Assembly: GCA_903834845.1 (NCBI GenBank)
Contig: CAILKW010000193.1
Location: 1 to 34,222 of the forward strand
Length of the DNA: 34,222 nucleotides
Source: an uncultured Bacteroidia bacterium
GTDB taxonomy: Bacteria > Bacteroidota > Bacteroidia > Bacteroidales > Prolixibacteraceae
Reading direction: 5' to 3'
Position 1 is the stretch's first letter, and every line of letters begins with the position of its first letter. Under the pieces are notes generated by a model. It was not told the DNA's origin, made no database searches, and saw only the letters and a program-made list of their open reading frames with translations. The position numbers and the translations under genes were made by a program. Positions 31,886 through 34,222 of the stretch are shown here, in pieces.

Positions 31886-33361
31886 ATGCAAGGTATTTTA
31901 AATCCATTTGATCAATATACCGGTTCCGACCGCATTCAATCACCTCTCTTTGTGATTTTGCTTTCTTGTGTTGTTGCCTTTATAGGCTTCACAATAAGCA
32001 AGATGGGATTGATTGTAATCATAGTATTCATTGCTCTGCCCATAATTTTTGTGTATTTATATATATTATTTGATCAACCGATTGTTGGCCTCTACACTGC
32101 AATTTCTTTGGGATTTTTATTGCTTGGATTTGGCAGATATGTAAAAGATGTACCTATTGGCCTTGCAATGGACGGAATTCTGTTATTAACATATATTGCC
32201 CTAATTTTCAAAAAATTTAAGGAAAAAGTTGATTGGACACCAGCCAAAAAGCTTATCACTTTATTAACTGCACTATGGTTCGGCTATGCCATATTTCAGT
32301 TGGTGAATCCCGAAGCAAAAAGTGCCGAAGCATGGTTTTCCGGCAGAGGAAACGGATTTTACCCACTGTTGTTTGTTACACTAACTTTATTATTTTTAGA
32401 TACAAACCGAAAATTAGATCTTTTTTTCTATTTGTGGGGAATATTTTCATTGTTTGTTACTTTTAAGGGACTTATTCAGATGACTTTAGGACTTGATCCG
32501 TGGGAGAAAGTCTGGTTAAGTGAGCCTGGCAATTTATCAACTCATGTATTGTTCGGAAAGCTAAGGATTTTTTCAATTTTGAGTGATGCAGGCCAGTTTG
32601 GTGCCAATCAGGCATATTCAGCTGTGGTTGCCAGCATTCTTTCAATGGTTGAAAAAGATCGTCTTAAAAAAATCTTCTTTATTGCAGTCGCAATCTTTGG
32701 ATTTTACGGAATGATCATTTCCGGAACCAGAGGTGCAATAAGTATTCCTCTTACTGGTTTTATGGCTTTTTTTGTTCTGAGAAAAAACCTTACTGTAATG
32801 GTTTCCGGATTTTTTCTCCTGTTAATGGTTTTTGTATTCTTCAAATTCACCAACATTGGCCAAAGTAACCCAACAATTGGAAGAATGAGGTCTGCATTTG
32901 ACCCCAATAATGCCTCTTTACAGGTTCGACTCGAAAATCAGAAAAAGCTGAAAGTATATCTTGCCTCACGCCCTTTTGGCGGCGGAATCGGGCATGCGGG
33001 CGGAAAAGCCAAACGCTATCTGCCGAATGCTTTTTTGTCGAATGTAGCCACTGACAGCTGGTATGTGATGATTTGGGCTGAGCAAGGTGTTGTAGGGTTA
33101 ATGCTACATTTGTTTATCCTTTTTTACACTATCAGTACTGCATCCTTTCAAGTCATGTTCAGAATACGTGATCCGATATTGAAAATCAAAATATCTGCCC
33201 TGATTGCCGGAATGTTTGGCGTAATGGTAGCTTCTTATGGTAATGCAGTATTGGGCCAAATGCCTACTGGAATGCTTATATATACCGGAATGGCTTTAAT
33301 GCTAAATACTAAGATATTAGATACCCCTGATTCTGAAAGTGTTAGTAAAACTGTTCCATAA
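31886..33361 (+). CDS. Wzy/WaaL-type O-antigen polymerase or ligase
   Basis: Integral membrane protein of 491 residues with about a dozen hydrophobic segments. It has the Wzy_C-type region around SGTRGAISIPLTGFMAFFVL and a large periplasmic loop (NPTIGRMRSAFDPNNASLQV to RPFGGGIGHAGGKAKRYLPN). The DSWYVMIWAEQGVVGLMLHL segment after the loop is typical of this family. In this context polymerase of the exported repeat unit is the likelier role, but polymerase and ligase cannot be told apart from sequence. Follows the PCP gene after 77 bases. Confidence 0.85.
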   Translation: MQGILNPFDQYTGSDRIQSPLFVILLSCVVAFIGFTISKMGLIVIIVFIALPIIFVYLYILFDQPIVGLYTAISLGFLLLGFGRYVKDVPIGLAMDGILLLTYIALIFKKFKEKVDWTPAKKLITLLTALWFGYAIFQLVNPEAKSAEAWFSGRGNGFYPLLFVTLTLLFLDTNRKLDLFFYLWGIFSLFVTFKGLIQMTLGLDPWEKVWLSEPGNLSTHVLFGKLRIFSILSDAGQFGANQAYSAVVASILSMVEKDRLKKIFFIAVAIFGFYGMIISGTRGAISIPLTGFMAFFVLRKNLTVMVSGFFLLLMVFVFFKFTNIGQSNPTIGRMRSAFDPNNASLQVRLENQKKLKVYLASRPFGGGIGHAGGKAKRYLPNAFLSNVATDSWYVMIWAEQGVVGLMLHLFILFYTISTASFQVMFRIRDPILKIKISALIAGMFGVMVASYGNAVLGQMPTGMLIYTGMALMLNTKILDTPDSESVSKTVP

Positions 33362-33418
33362 TCTTTGAAATAAATTATTGAATATTAATCAAATGAATAT
33401 TAATTACTCGCAATACCG

Positions 33419-34222
33419 ATGAAAATCAATCAATTAAAAGCCGGTGCAATTTTATCATATTTAGTTTTGGCATTGAGCAATCTGGTTGGGTTACTTTATA
33501 CACCATATATGCTCCGTATGATGGGACAAAGCGAATATGGTTTATACTCATTAGTTGCCTCAGTTATTGCCTATCTTACTATTCTTGATTTGGGTTTTGG
33601 GAACGCTATTATAAGATATACCGCAAAATTCAGAGCAGAAGGTAAGACCGAACAGCAATACTCAATGTTCGGAATGTTCATTGTACTTTATTCAATTATC
33701 GGAATTATTACCTTCATTGCTGGGATGGCATTGTATTTCAATGTCGAAACAATATTCGGAAATGCCATGTCGGCTGATGAGTTGCATAAAGCTCATACCC
33801 TGATGTTGCTGATGATATTTAATCTTGCCTTTACATTCCCGTTTAGCCTATTTGGTTCCATAATTACAGCTTATGAAGATTTTATTTTTCAAAAAATCAT
33901 TCAAATTGTCCGGATTATTCTCAACACAGCAATCATGATTTTGTTGCTTGAGTATGGTTATCGGGCTATTGGCATGGTAGTTCTTATTACCATTTTCAAC
34001 ATATCAACTCAACTGATTAATTTTTGGTATTGTAAATATAAAATTAAAATCAAGATATATTTTGGCAAGTTTCAATGGAGCTTTTTGAAGGAAGTTGCCG
34101 CCTATTCATTCTATATTTTTTTAGGTGCGATTATAGACAGAATCTATTGGAGTAGCGGACAGCTCGTACTTGGTGCCTTTGTAGGAACTGCTGCTGTTGC
34201 TGTTTTTGCCGTAGGAATACAA
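33419..34222 (+). CDS. Wzx-type polysaccharide flippase, C-terminus cut by window edge
   Basis: Open for 268 codons from the ATG at 33419 to the last base, with no stop. The product has repeated hydrophobic segments and the opening of oligosaccharide flippases (MKINQLKAGAILSYLVLALS, then PYMLRMMGQSEYGLYSLVAS and LDLGFGNAIIRYTAKFR). These proteins move lipid-linked repeat units across the inner membrane. The ATG overlaps the TGA of a 9-codon frame that starts at 33393 (ATGA overlap), which may couple translation to that mini-frame. With the Wzy-type gene before it, the locus is of the Wzx/Wzy kind. Confidence 0.88.
   Translation, partial: MKINQLKAGAILSYLVLALSNLVGLLYTPYMLRMMGQSEYGLYSLVASVIAYLTILDLGFGNAIIRYTAKFRAEGKTEQQYSMFGMFIVLYSIIGIITFIAGMALYFNVETIFGNAMSADELHKAHTLMLLMIFNLAFTFPFSLFGSIITAYEDFIFQKIIQIVRIILNTAIMILLLEYGYRAIGMVVLITIFNISTQLINFWYCKYKIKIKIYFGKFQWSFLKEVAAYSFYIFLGAIIDRIYWSSGQLVLGAFVGTAAVAVFAVGIQ

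Noticed and set aside
26626-34222. Recently acquired genomic island
   Set aside because: Polysaccharide loci often are, but I see no integrase, transposase, tRNA, direct repeats or sharp base-composition change in the window.

Overview
The window looks like chromosomal DNA of a low-GC, AT-rich Bacteroidota bacterium, most likely of the Bacteroidales/Marinilabiliales type. The evidence is the gene content (RNase Y next to ZapA, the pyrB-pyrI pair, a DUF4293 protein, a SPOR-tailed amidase followed by an MCE protein, a PotA with an enlarged C-terminus), the near absence of purine-rich Shine-Dalgarno sequences, and repeated matches to the Bacteroidota sigma-ABfr -7 element TAnnTTTG upstream of genes. 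I see no rRNA, tRNA, CRISPR array, transposase or integrase.

Layout. Positions 1-1548 (minus) hold the 5' part of a long Sel1-repeat protein cut by the window edge. From 1707 there is an HD-domain phosphohydrolase, then a complete polyamine ABC operon potABCD (2317-6662) facing the outer-membrane LPS assembly protein LptD (6738-9407, minus). A divergent promoter region separates lptD from an N-acetylmuramoyl-L-alanine amidase and an MCE/MlaD lipid-transport protein. These two neighbours end in what reads as the same SPOR-like C-terminal domain. After a 337-base gap come dnaA with a clear terminator, then a close-packed set of yigZ-type IMPACT protein, pyrB, pyrI and a free-methionine-sulfoxide-reductase-like GAF protein. 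Next are a DUF4293 membrane protein (minus), a nucleoside phosphorylase and a SirB1-like transglutaminase-fold protein. A bidirectional terminator then faces the minus-strand unit (small coiled-coil protein)-zapA-(structured RNA candidate)-rny.

From 21200 comes a cell-wall pair: an M23 peptidase overlapping anmK by four bases. A secreted C69 dipeptidase with a strong terminator and a small secreted protein of unknown function follow.

The last 7.6 kb (26626 to the window end) is an exopolysaccharide or capsule locus with an unusual set of parts. It has a stand-alone CheY-like receiver and an initiating sugar-phosphate transferase fused to a degenerate receiver and carrying an inserted Cys/His cluster. 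It also has a half-length TolC-type outer-membrane protein where a Wza-type exporter would be expected, and a Wzz/Wzc-like co-polymerase with a LysM domain in its periplasmic loop and a decayed BY-kinase domain. A Wzy-type polymerase/ligase and a Wzx-type flippase (cut by the right edge) complete it. I infer a Wzx/Wzy-type assembly line whose first step may be controlled by receiver-receiver contact and whose periplasmic part may be anchored to peptidoglycan. This is the best candidate in the window for a poorly described system.

Two coding regions run off the window ends (Sel1 at the left, Wzx at the right). Several starts were moved to a better ATG (potD, yigZ, DUF4293, nucleoside phosphorylase, secreted protein), as explained in the entries.
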